From Planococcus glaciei (GTDB lineage Bacteria; Bacillota; Bacilli; Bacillales_A; Planococcaceae), in the NCBI RefSeq assembly GCF_900099655.1, contig NZ_FNDC01000011.1:1-64000 (forward strand): a stretch of DNA of 64,000 nt, given 5' to 3'. Below the pieces are notes generated by a model. It had not been told where the DNA came from. It ran no database searches and saw only the letters and a program-made list of their open reading frames with translations. Shown one piece after another: positions 45,194 through 54,063 of the stretch. Numbering within the stretch: the stretch's first letter is position 1; the number at the start of each line of letters is the position of its first letter. The position numbers and the translations under genes were made by a program.

Positions 45194-46136
45194 GCGGGAT
45201 ATGGATAAGTTTATCGGAGAAAGTCCCCACTTCAATGAAGCTTCGAAAGAGAAAATCTTATTGAGAATAAATGAAGAGAACAGACCGAGAAAATTAATTG
45301 GGAGAGGGTTCAACACTTTGAAAATTGCCGCTATTTTTACCGTTCTTTTAGCGGTTGTCGGATCTTTTCTTGTTGCTGCCCTTACCGAAAACGGAGAAGA
45401 GCTGCAGACTTCTCTCTCTCAACAACTGACAATGCCGGTTAAAAACTTTTCAGCTGTAAGCGAAAACTGGAAAGTAACCTATAGCCAAACGGAAGTCGAA
45501 GATGGCGTACGGTCAGCGTTTTTGACCGTCGAATATGCAGGGGAAGGATCGAAGCCGCAAGAAGCCTCTTATCAGTTTTTCTATAAAAAGGATCAAGAGT
45601 CGTTTGGAGGTTCTGTTACATTAAATGAAGATAGCAGTTACGCCAATGTTGATTTTGGGACGTGCACGACCTGCATCCTTTATACGGATCAGGATGAAAT
45701 CCCAGGAACAATCGAGTGGGCAGGCCAACAGGAAAACCTGGTGCTGAAAAAAACCGATGAATCCAAATGGCAGGAAAGCCCTTTGTTTGAATCAGGGCCT
45801 TATACTATGATTGGCGAAGTGGGTAGAGCCGGTTTTATTTACGATGGCAGTGAAGTGTCTCGCTTCTATGAAAATAAAACACAAAAGTACATGTGGCATT
45901 TCTGGGGAAGCCAAGCAGAATTGACTGGTACGTTTAAAGTGCTCGGCGTCCATGAGAACAGCCCTGAAGAAATTGTGGTGGTTCCGGAAACAGAAACACG
46001 CCCTAGCCCGAATAACGGTGCGGACCACCACATCCCCACAATGATGGAATTGCCTGAAAAGGGCATGTGGAAGTTAACAGCGGTTTTCAATGATAAAGTC
46101 ATCGGCACGGTATATGTAGAAGTGCATGAGAAGTAA
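45180..46136 (+). CDS. membrane-anchored anti-sigma-like protein with DUF4871-type end
   Basis: The 318-residue protein has a cytoplasmic N-terminus (1-45), one membrane helix (about 48-68) and a large extracytoplasmic part. The end (KYMWHFWGSQAELTGTFKVL, NGADHHIPTMMELPEKGMWK) matches the DUF4871 pattern. Overlap of 14 bases with the sigma gene and the topology indicate an anti-sigma factor. GGGAGGGG lies nine bases before the ATG. What it senses is unknown. Confidence 0.75.
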   Translation: MNKFKRDMDKFIGESPHFNEASKEKILLRINEENRPRKLIGRGFNTLKIAAIFTVLLAVVGSFLVAALTENGEELQTSLSQQLTMPVKNFSAVSENWKVTYSQTEVEDGVRSAFLTVEYAGEGSKPQEASYQFFYKKDQESFGGSVTLNEDSSYANVDFGTCTTCILYTDQDEIPGTIEWAGQQENLVLKKTDESKWQESPLFESGPYTMIGEVGRAGFIYDGSEVSRFYENKTQKYMWHFWGSQAELTGTFKVLGVHENSPEEIVVVPETETRPSPNNGADHHIPTMMELPEKGMWKLTAVFNDKVIGTVYVEVHEK

Positions 46137-46208
46137 TTTAGAGAGCAATGACATCCGCATGAATGCTATAAAATTAAATGAATAAACACAATATATTAGT
46201 AACAATCG

Positions 46209-46247
46209 AAAGACAGGAAATTCGCTTATGAATTTCTTGTCTTTTTA
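46209..46247 (+). terminator. terminator of the sigma/anti-sigma operon
   Basis: AAAGACA-GAAATTC pairs with GAATTTC-TGTCTTT and is followed by TTTAG. Confidence 0.85.
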
Positions 46248-46440
46248 GTTTGTTAAAGTTCGCTTATAAAAGAGGAGCCCTTTATTCATCGCATCCTTTG
46301 GAAACTTTTGTAAATCTATATCGTTATTAAAGAGTAGATAAATTTTCGTTCCATTGAATTTGATTTTAAAAGAAGGTCTCGACTAAACCTTAAATCTTTA
46401 AATAAATCTTCCTTAAAAATAAAAAGAGAATGGAGGCGTA

Positions 46441-46728
46441 ATGATGTGGTTCATATTCGGACTTTTTGCAATAGCAGCCACTTGTTTAAATCTTTATCTG
46501 TATGCAATAGGCAAAGATTATAAATTGGCAATGGCAATTGGATTAGCATTTACCGCCCTAACAGTCGTTTCAGATTACAGTATGGTGTCCAATTGGGTAA
46601 AGGCGGAAGATTGGTCTGCTTTGATGGACGTAGTGCCTATCATGGCAGCAGCGTTATGGGTTTTGACCATCATATCGATTTTGCTAAATATAGCTCCTGT
46701 ACTTTTAGAGAGAATAAGTAAAAAGTAA
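46441..46728 (+). CDS. small hypothetical membrane protein
   Basis: The 95-residue protein has three hydrophobic segments (about 2-22, 28-46 and 62-88). AATGGAGGCGTA precedes a pair of ATGs. No family recognised. Confidence 0.65.
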   Translation: MMWFIFGLFAIAATCLNLYLYAIGKDYKLAMAIGLAFTALTVVSDYSMVSNWVKAEDWSALMDVVPIMAAALWVLTIISILLNIAPVLLERISKK

Positions 46729-46764
46729 TTCCGCCATTGAGTACAAACCATGATAATGAGGATG

Positions 46765-46938
46765 ATAAAAAGGCTTAAACCAATCAGTTATTGGAAATTG
46801 CAGTTTTCTGGTGATTTTTCACGGAGGAATGGCAAATGGAGAGTGGATGCTTTCGTATGAAGTGGAACTTGGGAGCGTCACGCTGCAGATGAAGAGGGTA
46901 CTATCCCACCCTATGACATGCTGACATCGGAAGAATGA
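46765..46938 (+). pseudogene. possible coding remnant
   Basis: One frame reads NGKWRVDAFV, meets a TGA, then continues SGTWERHAADEEGTIPPYDM and LTSEE. It looks like the tail of an inactivated gene of unknown family. Confidence 0.3.
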
Positions 46939-47093
46939 AATTGTATCACTGCAATTTAATGATGCTGGACCTATGATGTTATTAAAAGAAAAAGTAATGG
47001 GGCCAGTATACAAGGTGAAATATTTATCCCCTGTTCTTAGTTACATAACAAATGCTAAATCGAAATCCAATCAAACTGATAAGGAGTTGCATT

Positions 47094-47402
47094 ATGGCAA
47101 ATTTAATGTTGGCATTCTTCCTTGTAGTTTTAATATCCCTGAATGTTCTTTTCTTCAGCTTGTCTAAAAAAGAAAAACTAGGTTTGATGGTTTCAGGTTT
47201 GATTTTAGTAATGCTTTCCCCTTTAGTAAACTTTACAATGAGCGCTTTGCTTCTTTTCTTTTATGACTGGAGTTCAGGAGGAACTGGGGAAGGAGCGGGT
47301 TACGGAGGAGCAATCTTAGCACTATTAACATTTGTTAATGGCCTGCTCCTTTTATTGATTGGATTCAATAGATGGCTTTTTGCAGTTATTAAAAAGAATT
47401 GA
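47094..47402 (+). CDS. small hypothetical membrane protein
   Basis: The 102-residue protein has three hydrophobic segments and a glycine-rich loop (DWSSGGTGEGAGYGG) before the third. The ATG at 47094 follows AAGGAG by seven bases; an ATG at 47052 lacks a ribosome site. No family recognised. Confidence 0.6.
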   Translation: MANLMLAFFLVVLISLNVLFFSLSKKEKLGLMVSGLILVMLSPLVNFTMSALLLFFYDWSSGGTGEGAGYGGAILALLTFVNGLLLLLIGFNRWLFAVIKKN

Positions 47403-47685
47403 AACAGTAAATTTATTTAGGGATAAATTGTTTAGTGAAATTTCATATATTCATATATCATCACTTGTATTAAGGCAAGAAACGGCAAATATGCCTTATT
47501 TGGCTGACACGAATGCAGAAGTTCACCGGATTTACGTCAGCCTATTTTTGTTTTCATGCTTTCGTTAAAATTGTCTAAGCTAACTTCTGAAGCACACCAG
47601 TACAATAAGACTTATAATGAAATTAAGTATTCGATACATCACTTAAAGTACATATAAAAAATGCTTACTAAAGGAGCTGTCTAAA

Positions 47686-48354
47686 TTGGTTGAAAAAAGA
47701 GAGACAGAAATAAAACGCTCTTCAAAAGCAGAAGATATTCTACTTCAGATCAATAGTAAAACGAAGCTGGGCGATTTGCGGAAAAACGCGAAAGACATTA
47801 AAAAAGACCACGAACTCGCTATGGAACTTTGGTCAACCGGAGAGTTTTTACCCAGGTTACTGGCTATCTTAATTATGGACAAAAAACTGCTTTCACAAGA
47901 TGTTCTTAATCAGCTTGATCAAGATATGCAGACGCACACTATTGAGGAGCGAAATAACTTGATGGATTGGTTAATGGCTAATCAGCTCATGAAAGATAAG
48001 AAAAACATTGCCTTGATGGAGTCCTGGAGGAATAGTCCTTCTGCTCTCCAAAGGCGAGCTTTCTGGTATTATCAAGGGCGATTGAGATGGACTGGCCAAA
48101 CGCCGCCTGACAACACCGCAGACTTGCTCGCTGCAATAGAAGCGGATATTGCGCAGGAAGAACCGGAAGTTCAATGGGCGATGAATTTCACCGCGGGCTG
48201 GATAGGCATTTATGATGAAAAGTATCGTGCACGCTGTATGAAAATTGGGGAGAAAACGGGTCTTTACAAAGATGAAATGGTATCCAAAGGATGTACGCCA
48301 AACTATTTGCCGGAGTTCATTTCAATCGAAGTTAATAAACGAAGCAATAATTAG
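47686..48354 (+). CDS. DNA alkylation repair protein, AlkD-like HEAT fold
   Basis: The 222-residue protein matches the DNA_alkylation (AlkD) family by its helical repeats, with LGDLRKNAKDIKKDHELAME, WSTGEFLPRLLAILIMD, and QRRAFWYYQGRLRWT. AlkD enzymes remove 3- and 7-alkylated purines without base flipping. Here it is an isolated gene. TTG at 47686 follows AAAGGAGCTG. Confidence 0.8.
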   Translation: MVEKRETEIKRSSKAEDILLQINSKTKLGDLRKNAKDIKKDHELAMELWSTGEFLPRLLAILIMDKKLLSQDVLNQLDQDMQTHTIEERNNLMDWLMANQLMKDKKNIALMESWRNSPSALQRRAFWYYQGRLRWTGQTPPDNTADLLAAIEADIAQEEPEVQWAMNFTAGWIGIYDEKYRARCMKIGEKTGLYKDEMVSKGCTPNYLPEFISIEVNKRSNN

Positions 48355-48436
48355 TTGCCTTTAAAAAGTTTAGAACAAAGGAAAATTATACTTTTCCTCA
48401 TACCATCTCTTTGATGTAAAAGAATAAAGGATATGA

Positions 48437-48473
48437 AAAATGGAAACTTGTAGAACAACAAGTTTCCATTTAT
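48437..48473. terminator. bidirectional terminator
   Basis: AAATGGAAACTTGT and ACAAGTTTCCATTT pair between the converging alkD-like and isochorismatase genes; T-runs follow on both strands. Confidence 0.8.
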
Positions 48474-48489
48474 ATTGAATTCAATCAGT

Positions 48490-49053
48490 TTAAAGGATAG
48501 CGGCTTTTTGTTGCAAGAAAGCTTCGGTTGATGTTACTTCGGCGTACATGCCTTGAAGTGCACCGACAAACGCATAATGGACCTGTTCCGCTGAAACGAC
48601 TTTGTCCTGGTAAGTCAACTCGCGAGTCGCACAGGCATCTTCGATCAAGGTTGTTTCGTAGCCCAAATCTACAGCGGCACGCACGGTTGCGTCGATGCAC
48701 ATATGTGTCATCATGCCCGCCACTACAAGCTTCGTTATTCCTTTTTCTTTTAATTGGCTTTCCAAATCGGTTTGCAAAAAGCTGTTCGCGAAATGCTTGA
48801 TGATGATGCTTTCGTGTTCCATAGGCTGAACCGCTTCATGTATTTCAGCGCCTTCTGTATCCGGAAGAAAGAAGCCCATTGCGGGATCGCTTGCTACGTG
48901 CTGAACATGGAAAATGTTTTCTTTCTGATTTTTTCTGAACCAGTCAAGAACTTTCGCTGCATTGGCAGCTGCTCCTTCAGGATTGCTTAATTCCATCTTG
49001 CCGTTTGGAAAATAGTCTTTTTGAATATCGACAATAATCAAAGCTGTACTCAT
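48490..49053 (-). CDS. cysteine hydrolase, isochorismatase family
   Basis: The 187-residue protein shows the triad of the family: Asp9 in ALIIVDIQKDYF, Lys86 in IIIKHFANSF and Cys119 in MTHMCIDATVRAA, with the cis-peptide VVAGMMTHMC. Substrate unknown (amidase or nicotinamidase-like). It diverges from an Lrp/AsnC regulator that probably controls it. Confidence 0.88.
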   Translation of the reverse strand: MSTALIIVDIQKDYFPNGKMELSNPEGAAANAAKVLDWFRKNQKENIFHVQHVASDPAMGFFLPDTEGAEIHEAVQPMEHESIIIKHFANSFLQTDLESQLKEKGITKLVVAGMMTHMCIDATVRAAVDLGYETTLIEDACATRELTYQDKVVSAEQVHYAFVGALQGMYAEVTSTEAFLQQKAAIL

Positions 49054-49171
49054 TTTTCCACCTCATTTATAATTTTTCCTACACGTTCATGATATACAGC
49101 TTCCACATAATTAGCGATAGGCTGATGAAGCGTTTTTGCATCATATCATTTCACCATGAAAGGAATCAACT

Positions 49172-49615
49172 ATGGAACTAAACAATATTGATTTTCAGAT
49201 CCTTCGCCTGCTGTCGGAGAATTCCCGTATCCAATGGAAAGACTTAGGCGAACAAATCCACATGACGGGTCAGGCAGTAGGCAATCGCATTAAGAAACTG
49301 GAAGACAGCGGCGTCATTAAAGCGTATTCGCTGATTGTCGATGAGATGAAGCTGGGGTTTTCATATACGGCATTTGTCATCATTTATATGAAAACAACGA
49401 ATCACGAGCAGTTCACCGATTTTCTTGGGGAGCGGCAAGAAGTAATGGAAGCGCACCGGGTGTCGGGAGAAGGCTGTTATCATTTGAAAATAAAAGTGGC
49501 TTCCCAAGATCAGTTAAACCTGCTCTTGAATGCGATTCTAAATTACGGAAATTATACTTTGTACCTTTCCATAAAAGAAATTAAACAACGGCGTTCGTTC
49601 ATTGACACCGTATGA
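49172..49615 (+). CDS. Lrp/AsnC-family transcriptional regulator
   Basis: The 147-residue protein has the AsnC HTH (NNIDFQILRLLSENSRIQWK, then QIHMTGQAVGNRIKKLED) and a RAM domain (about 65-145). These regulators form octamers and sense amino acids. GAAAGGAATCAAC precedes the ATG. It is divergent from the cysteine hydrolase gene with 118 bases between them. Confidence 0.9.
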   Translation: MELNNIDFQILRLLSENSRIQWKDLGEQIHMTGQAVGNRIKKLEDSGVIKAYSLIVDEMKLGFSYTAFVIIYMKTTNHEQFTDFLGERQEVMEAHRVSGEGCYHLKIKVASQDQLNLLLNAILNYGNYTLYLSIKEIKQRRSFIDTV

Positions 49616-49670
49616 CTCACAGATTTTTATACAAAATAAAGGATTTTACCAATCCTAGCTTCGATTAAAT

Positions 49671-49722
49671 AAAGAAAAAGGCTGGAATTCTTGATAAAAC
49701 AAGAATTTCAGCCTTTTTCTTT
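49671..49722. terminator. bidirectional terminator
   Basis: AAAGGCTG-AATTCTTG pairs with CAAGAATT-CAGCCTTT, flanked by A and T runs, between converging regulator genes. Confidence 0.88.
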
Positions 49723-49794
49723 TTCAGGACCTCTTCAATATTTGTATTGTTCAGTTGCTGGCGGTGTCGAGAAGTTTGAGGAGGAGGTATGTTT

Positions 49795-50130
49795 TCATTT
49801 CGCTTGATTGAATTCTCCCCATTTGCACATCTCTTGAATAATTGGCCAGAGGGTTTTCCCTTTCTGCGTGAGGCTGTATTCAACCTTTGGAGGAATCTGC
49901 GGGTATTCCTCGCGATGAACTAGCCCATCACTTTCCATTTCCTTCAATGTTGAACTAAGCGTCCGATAAGTGATTTTGCCAATCATGCGCTGAAGTTCGT
50001 TATAGCGCACGGCATTGTTGTTCGATAGACAGTAAATAATCAGCAGTTTCCATTTTCCATTGATGATGGAAAGTGTATAGCCAAAGAAGGTTTCCTGGTT
50101 GTCAGCTACATTAATTTTGGATGTTTTCAT
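49795..50130 (-). CDS. HxlR-family transcriptional regulator
   Basis: The 111-residue protein has the HxlR signature GKWKLLIIYCLSNNNAVRYN then RMIGKITYRTLSSTLKEMES and PKVEYSLTQKG. The usual redox cysteine near the N-terminus is absent in what is seen. ATG at 50130 follows AAAGGATAG; a GTG at 50136 is the alternative. An inverted repeat over its start region is a likely operator. Confidence 0.87.
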   Translation of the reverse strand: MKTSKINVADNQETFFGYTLSIINGKWKLLIIYCLSNNNAVRYNELQRMIGKITYRTLSSTLKEMESDGLVHREEYPQIPPKVEYSLTQKGKTLWPIIQEMCKWGEFNQAK

Positions 50131-50136
50131 GTTCAC

Positions 50137-50154
50137 ACTATCCTTTCTGATAGT
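50137..50154. promoter_or_regulatory. putative HxlR operator
   Basis: ACTATC and GATAGT form a perfect inverted repeat with a 6-nt spacer overlapping the ribosome-binding region of the hxlR-like gene, suggesting autoregulation. Confidence 0.5.
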
Positions 50155-50510
50155 ATATGCGAAAAAAGTGCATACTTGTTTGCGGATTTGTACTCACTAT
50201 ATAATACATTTAACTTCGAGTAAAGAGTTGCAGCATTTTTAATCGCGAAATTTCAAGCAGGTTACATCTTGCGAGTTCTTTAACATTCAACGGCGCCGAA
50301 AAAGGAATTAAATCGAAGTTCTAACTAAACCGTGGAACCCTGTAAGGAGGATAAGAAATGAGTTGATGCAATACCACTTAGCTTCTATAGACACATTACT
50401 GAAAAATGGAAGAAGCTGATGCCATGGCGGCAGAAGCATCGACGCCTAATACCAAGCCGTCAACCGGAACAAAAAAGACTATTACAACTTAGAAATGAGG
50501 ATTTATCAAA
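50155..50510. other. intergenic region
   Basis: About 355 bases. A frame near 50410-50490 (ADAMAAEASTPNTKPSTGTK) could be a tiny remnant but has no support. A promoter for the lipoprotein gene is not clear. Confidence 0.35.
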
Positions 50511-51410
50511 ATGATGAAATTCAAAAAAATGTCTGTCCTGACTATGACAATGCTCCTGGCTAGCAGCCTATTAACAGCTTGTGGAACCCCTCAGAACACC
50601 CAGTCGGATGTTGAAGGCAAGGGTTCTCAGCAACAAGAGCAGGAAATGACTGTCCAGCAAATACGAAATGCTACTGTGACAGTGGAATACAGCGGACAGA
50701 AGTTCCTGATTGACCCTATGTTTTCCAAAAAGGGTGAATTTGAATCTTTTGGTCCTGCCGAGCGAAATGATCGAAATCCAATCGTTGAATTGCCGATGCC
50801 CGTTGATGAGATTCTTGATGGTGTAGATGCGGTCATCGTAACCCATACACATGAGGATCATTTTGATCAAGCAGCAATTGAACAGCTGCCTAAAGACATG
50901 AAGCTGTTTATGCAAGATGAAGCAGATGCTGAATTAGCCAAAAAATCAGGATTCACGAATATCGAAATCATGGAAGAAGGAGTGGATACAAACTTTAATG
51001 GTGTTGAAATTACGGAAGTGGATGGCCGTCACGGGTATGGAGAAATGGCAAAGGCAATGGGGAATGTGATGGGAATCATCTTCCAACATCCAGATGAAAA
51101 AACTTTGTATTTAGCGGGTGACACTGTCTGGTATGAAAAAGTGCAAGAGAACATCGATGCTTATAAACCCGAAGTTATTATTCTTAATGGCGGCCAAAAC
51201 CAATTTCTAGAAGGCGGCCCCCTTATTATGGGCAAAGAAGACGTCTATGAAGTATACAAGGCTGCACCGGAAGCTGCCGTCATTGTTAGCCATATGGAAG
51301 CAGTAAACCATTGGGGATTGTCTAGAGAAGAATTAAAGAAATTCATCAACGAAAAAGGAATTGAGTCTAATGTATTTGTGCCGGATGATGGAGAATCCTA
51401 CTTGTATTAA
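50511..51410 (+). CDS. MBL-fold metal-dependent hydrolase lipoprotein
   Basis: The 299-residue protein has a lipoprotein signal ending LLTAC (Cys near 24) and a metallo-beta-lactamase fold with VIVTHTHEDHFDQAAIEQLP (HxHxDH), a later DGRHGYG and LYLAGDTVWYE, all metal ligands. These UlaG-like hydrolases act on varied esters or phosphodiesters. The substrate is unknown. GAGGATTTATCAAA precedes the ATGs. A remnant of a paralogue lies at 17205. The LLM gene follows. Confidence 0.85.
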   Translation: MMKFKKMSVLTMTMLLASSLLTACGTPQNTQSDVEGKGSQQQEQEMTVQQIRNATVTVEYSGQKFLIDPMFSKKGEFESFGPAERNDRNPIVELPMPVDEILDGVDAVIVTHTHEDHFDQAAIEQLPKDMKLFMQDEADAELAKKSGFTNIEIMEEGVDTNFNGVEITEVDGRHGYGEMAKAMGNVMGIIFQHPDEKTLYLAGDTVWYEKVQENIDAYKPEVIILNGGQNQFLEGGPLIMGKEDVYEVYKAAPEAAVIVSHMEAVNHWGLSREELKKFINEKGIESNVFVPDDGESYLY

Positions 51411-51506
51411 CAGGAAAAATGGAGTAAAGGAGCCTTTTAGACAACAAGGTGAAGACAGCCACAGTGGCAACATAGTGATGCAAACAAAAAATTTAGAGGT
51501 GAAAAG

Positions 51507-52508
51507 ATGAAGAAATTTGATGTATCCGTGTTATCCGTTGCTCCATTAAGACAAGGAGAAACCATGAAACAAGGAATTGATTCTGCGGTATCGTTAGCGA
51601 AAGCGGTCGACAAGATGGACTATAAACGAATTTGGTTTGCTGAACACCATAACCACGATGCCTATGCCAGTGCTGCTACCGTATCAATCGTGCAGCACAT
51701 ATTGGCCAATACAGAAAACATTCGGGTAGGTTCGGGAGGCATCATGTTGCCGAACCATTCTCCGGTAGTCGTAGCAGAACAATTTGGAACCCTTGAAACC
51801 TTGTATCCAGACCGGGTAGATTTAGCGTTGGGCCGGGCGCCGGGAACGGATCAAAAAACTGCTGACGTGATTCGGCGTTCGAATCATAATGGCGTGTTTT
51901 TCTTTGAACGGGAAGTCCGGGATATCTTGCGTTATTTGGGGGATGAAGAAGGCCAAGGAGAGGTGCGTGCTTTTCCTGGCCTCGGGACCCATGTTCCGGT
52001 CCTGATTTTAGGCTCCTCAACGGGTTCGGCTAAAATTGCTGCGAATCTAGGTCTGCCTTATGCATTTGGAGCACAATTTTCTCCCGAAGTTATGGAGGAA
52101 GCGCTCGCGATTTACCGGGAAAATTTCCGGCCGTCTGCTTATTTACAAGAGCCTTATGTGATTGCTGCCATCAATGTGATTGCAGCAGATTCAATGGAAG
52201 AGGCAGCTTTTATTGCCGCCAGTCATTTGCAGGTGTATATCGATATTTATACAAATAACTTAAGCCAGCTTATCCCGCCGACCAAGGACTTTCTTGAGTC
52301 GTTGTCTCAAGATGAATTGGAAATACTTCACCACCGGCTTGGATATACGATCATGGGCGATGAAGAAACGATCCGCAGCGAAGTGATCAACTTCCAACAG
52401 GCCTACCAGGTGGATGAAATCATAGCCATATCCAATATCTATGAACTTGAAAAGGAAATTCGTTCCTATGAAATTTTCAAGCAGGTTAGCGAAGCCTTAT
52501 TTGAATAG
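51507..52508 (+). CDS. LLM-class flavin-dependent oxidoreductase, MsnO8-like
   Basis: The 333-residue protein matches single-chain luciferase-like oxidoreductases: RIWFAEHHNHDAYASAATVS, GSGGIMLPNHSPVVVAEQFG and VDLALGRAPGTD. Function unknown. AGAGGTGAAAAG precedes the ATG. It lies 96 bases after the MBL lipoprotein gene and may be co-transcribed. Confidence 0.9.
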   Translation: MKKFDVSVLSVAPLRQGETMKQGIDSAVSLAKAVDKMDYKRIWFAEHHNHDAYASAATVSIVQHILANTENIRVGSGGIMLPNHSPVVVAEQFGTLETLYPDRVDLALGRAPGTDQKTADVIRRSNHNGVFFFEREVRDILRYLGDEEGQGEVRAFPGLGTHVPVLILGSSTGSAKIAANLGLPYAFGAQFSPEVMEEALAIYRENFRPSAYLQEPYVIAAINVIAADSMEEAAFIAASHLQVYIDIYTNNLSQLIPPTKDFLESLSQDELEILHHRLGYTIMGDEETIRSEVINFQQAYQVDEIIAISNIYELEKEIRSYEIFKQVSEALFE

Positions 52509-52570
52509 AAGGCAATATTCCGAGACGTTATCTTTATAGAAGTGTTTACTCGAATAATTGCAATGTAATG

Positions 52571-52615
52571 GAGGAAGATCGCTGCTGAATCAGCACAGAT
52601 CTTCCTCTCTTTGGT
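52571..52615 (+). repeat. hairpin of the box-hairpin-box type, copy I, probable terminator
   Basis: GAGGAAGATC and GATCTTCCTC form a perfect 10-bp stem capped by TGCTG/CAGCA, followed by a T-rich tract. The purine-rich 5' arm fits the family, but the flanking boxes are weak. Confidence 0.55.
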
Positions 52616-52763
52616 TTTCCAAAACTAAATTCTTTCATTTCACCTTTATTCTGAAATGCTTGATTTTTGCCGCTGCAAAAAATAGCATTTTTATTAGGAC
52701 ATGCAGAAGTCAAAGTAGGAGTGGTAAAGTAAGTTCAACAAGATGAAAGAGGTGAACCGAACT

Positions 52764-53324
52764 ATGGACGGATGTGTATGGCCGCAAAACAGTGAACTTA
52801 TGCAAGCCTATCACGATGAGGAATGGTGCAGACCCACTAGGGACGACCGATATATTTTCGAGATGTTAACGTTGGAGGGGGCCCAAGCCGGTTTATCTTG
52901 GAGTATTGTTTTAGCAAAGCGCAATGCTTATCAAACTGCTTTTCATCAGTTTGACATCACATTTTGCGCCGGATTGAATGATACAGATTTAGAAGAGATA
53001 AAAGAGAATTATCAAGTCATCAAGCATTTTTCAAAGCTTCAATCGATTCGCACCAATGCGCAGGCAGTCTTAAAGATTCAAAAAGAATACGGGAGTTTTG
53101 CTGACTTCTTATGGAGTTTTGTCGATCATAAACCGATTGTGAATAGTTGGGAGACTGATGCGCAGATGCCTGGGCAATCTCCTTTATCTCTCCTGGTCAG
53201 TAAAGATCTTAAGAAGAGAGGCTTTAAATTTGTAGGACCGGTTACCACTTATTCCTTTCTGCAGGCCATCGGTATCGTGGATGATCATATGAAAACCTGT
53301 AAGTTTCATACTTCAAATAGATAG
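52764..53324 (+). CDS. tag: DNA-3-methyladenine glycosylase I
   Basis: The 186-residue protein matches Tag in order: CVWPQNSELMQAYHDEEWC with the first zinc Cys and His, RDDRYIFEMLTLEGAQAGLS with the catalytic-site Glu, and the C-terminal TYSFLQAIGIVDDHMKTC with zinc ligands. It removes 3-methyladenine from DNA. ATG at 52764 is preferred (AGAGG upstream); an ATG at 52743 has no ribosome site. It is a single gene. Confidence 0.9.
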   Translation: MDGCVWPQNSELMQAYHDEEWCRPTRDDRYIFEMLTLEGAQAGLSWSIVLAKRNAYQTAFHQFDITFCAGLNDTDLEEIKENYQVIKHFSKLQSIRTNAQAVLKIQKEYGSFADFLWSFVDHKPIVNSWETDAQMPGQSPLSLLVSKDLKKRGFKFVGPVTTYSFLQAIGIVDDHMKTCKFHTSNR

Positions 53325-54063
53325 ACGGAAAAATTGGTACGGAACTTAAACTAACAACCGACAGATCAGCAGCAAAGGAATTAGAGGATTCTCAAACCAT
53401 GAACCAATAGAGCAATCGGATTCTAATAATCAAATTATACTTTGTTTTTTAGCCTCAGCTCTTATCTGCACAGAAAGACGTCAGAAATTAAATTAATCAA
53501 TATTCAGTAAAGGGCATCCTGCAAAGCAGTTGATGTCTTTTTTGCTCGTATAATAATTTCTGGTGATAGTTTGACTGTATTGTCGAATAGCTTCCTAGTC
53601 GGGTGAGGTTTACCATTATTCGGTTTCATCGCCTTTTGTCTGTCTATTCATCATGTTGAAAGAATTCTCTCAAGTGGGAAAAACATAGTAGCAGCAATTT
53701 ATTTTTTAGAAATTCTCTCAACACCTTTACATACTATAGGGGGGTATAGTATATTGTTCTTGTAAAGTTGTTAGAGTATCTGAAAGCACCTAGATGGTCC
53801 ATAACAGAGTTTGTCAGGGTAAAGAAGTTGGCAAAAATTTTTGCACCCTCATATACCCCTTACATGTATATCGTAGTTTAATTTTCTTGCTGCTTTGAAA
53901 ATTTGCTGAAAGGAATATAGAAACAACTATTGTTTCGGCCAAATAAACAAATATTATACATGGTGGATACCAACTCGATCGACAGCAATCACGTGAAAAC
54001 CAAAATAGGTCACTGAAAGTGAACTTTCTGTAGACTAACTGGAAACTAGAAGGAGATGTACTT
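53325..54063. other. long regulatory intergenic region
   Basis: About 740 bases without a supported gene. A hairpin near 53509-53540 (AAAGGGCATCCTGC with GATGTCTTTTTTGC) probably ends tag. The second half holds a CsoR-like palindrome at 53731 and a weaker similar site, TATACCCC...TGTATA, near 53855. Confidence 0.5.
53726..53755 (+). promoter_or_regulatory. CsoR-like operator embedded in a promoter
   Basis: TTTACA (53726) and TATATT (53750) are 18 bases apart. Between and over them (53731-53752) lies a perfect palindrome with 8-bp arms ATACTATA and TATAGTAT around six Gs, the form of CsoR-family operators. The next gene is a multidrug MFS gene 300 bases on. Confidence 0.6.

Noticed and set aside
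47359..47568. 69-codon plus frame after the small membrane protein
   Set aside because: No ribosome site, overlaps the previous gene, and its composition is not protein-like.
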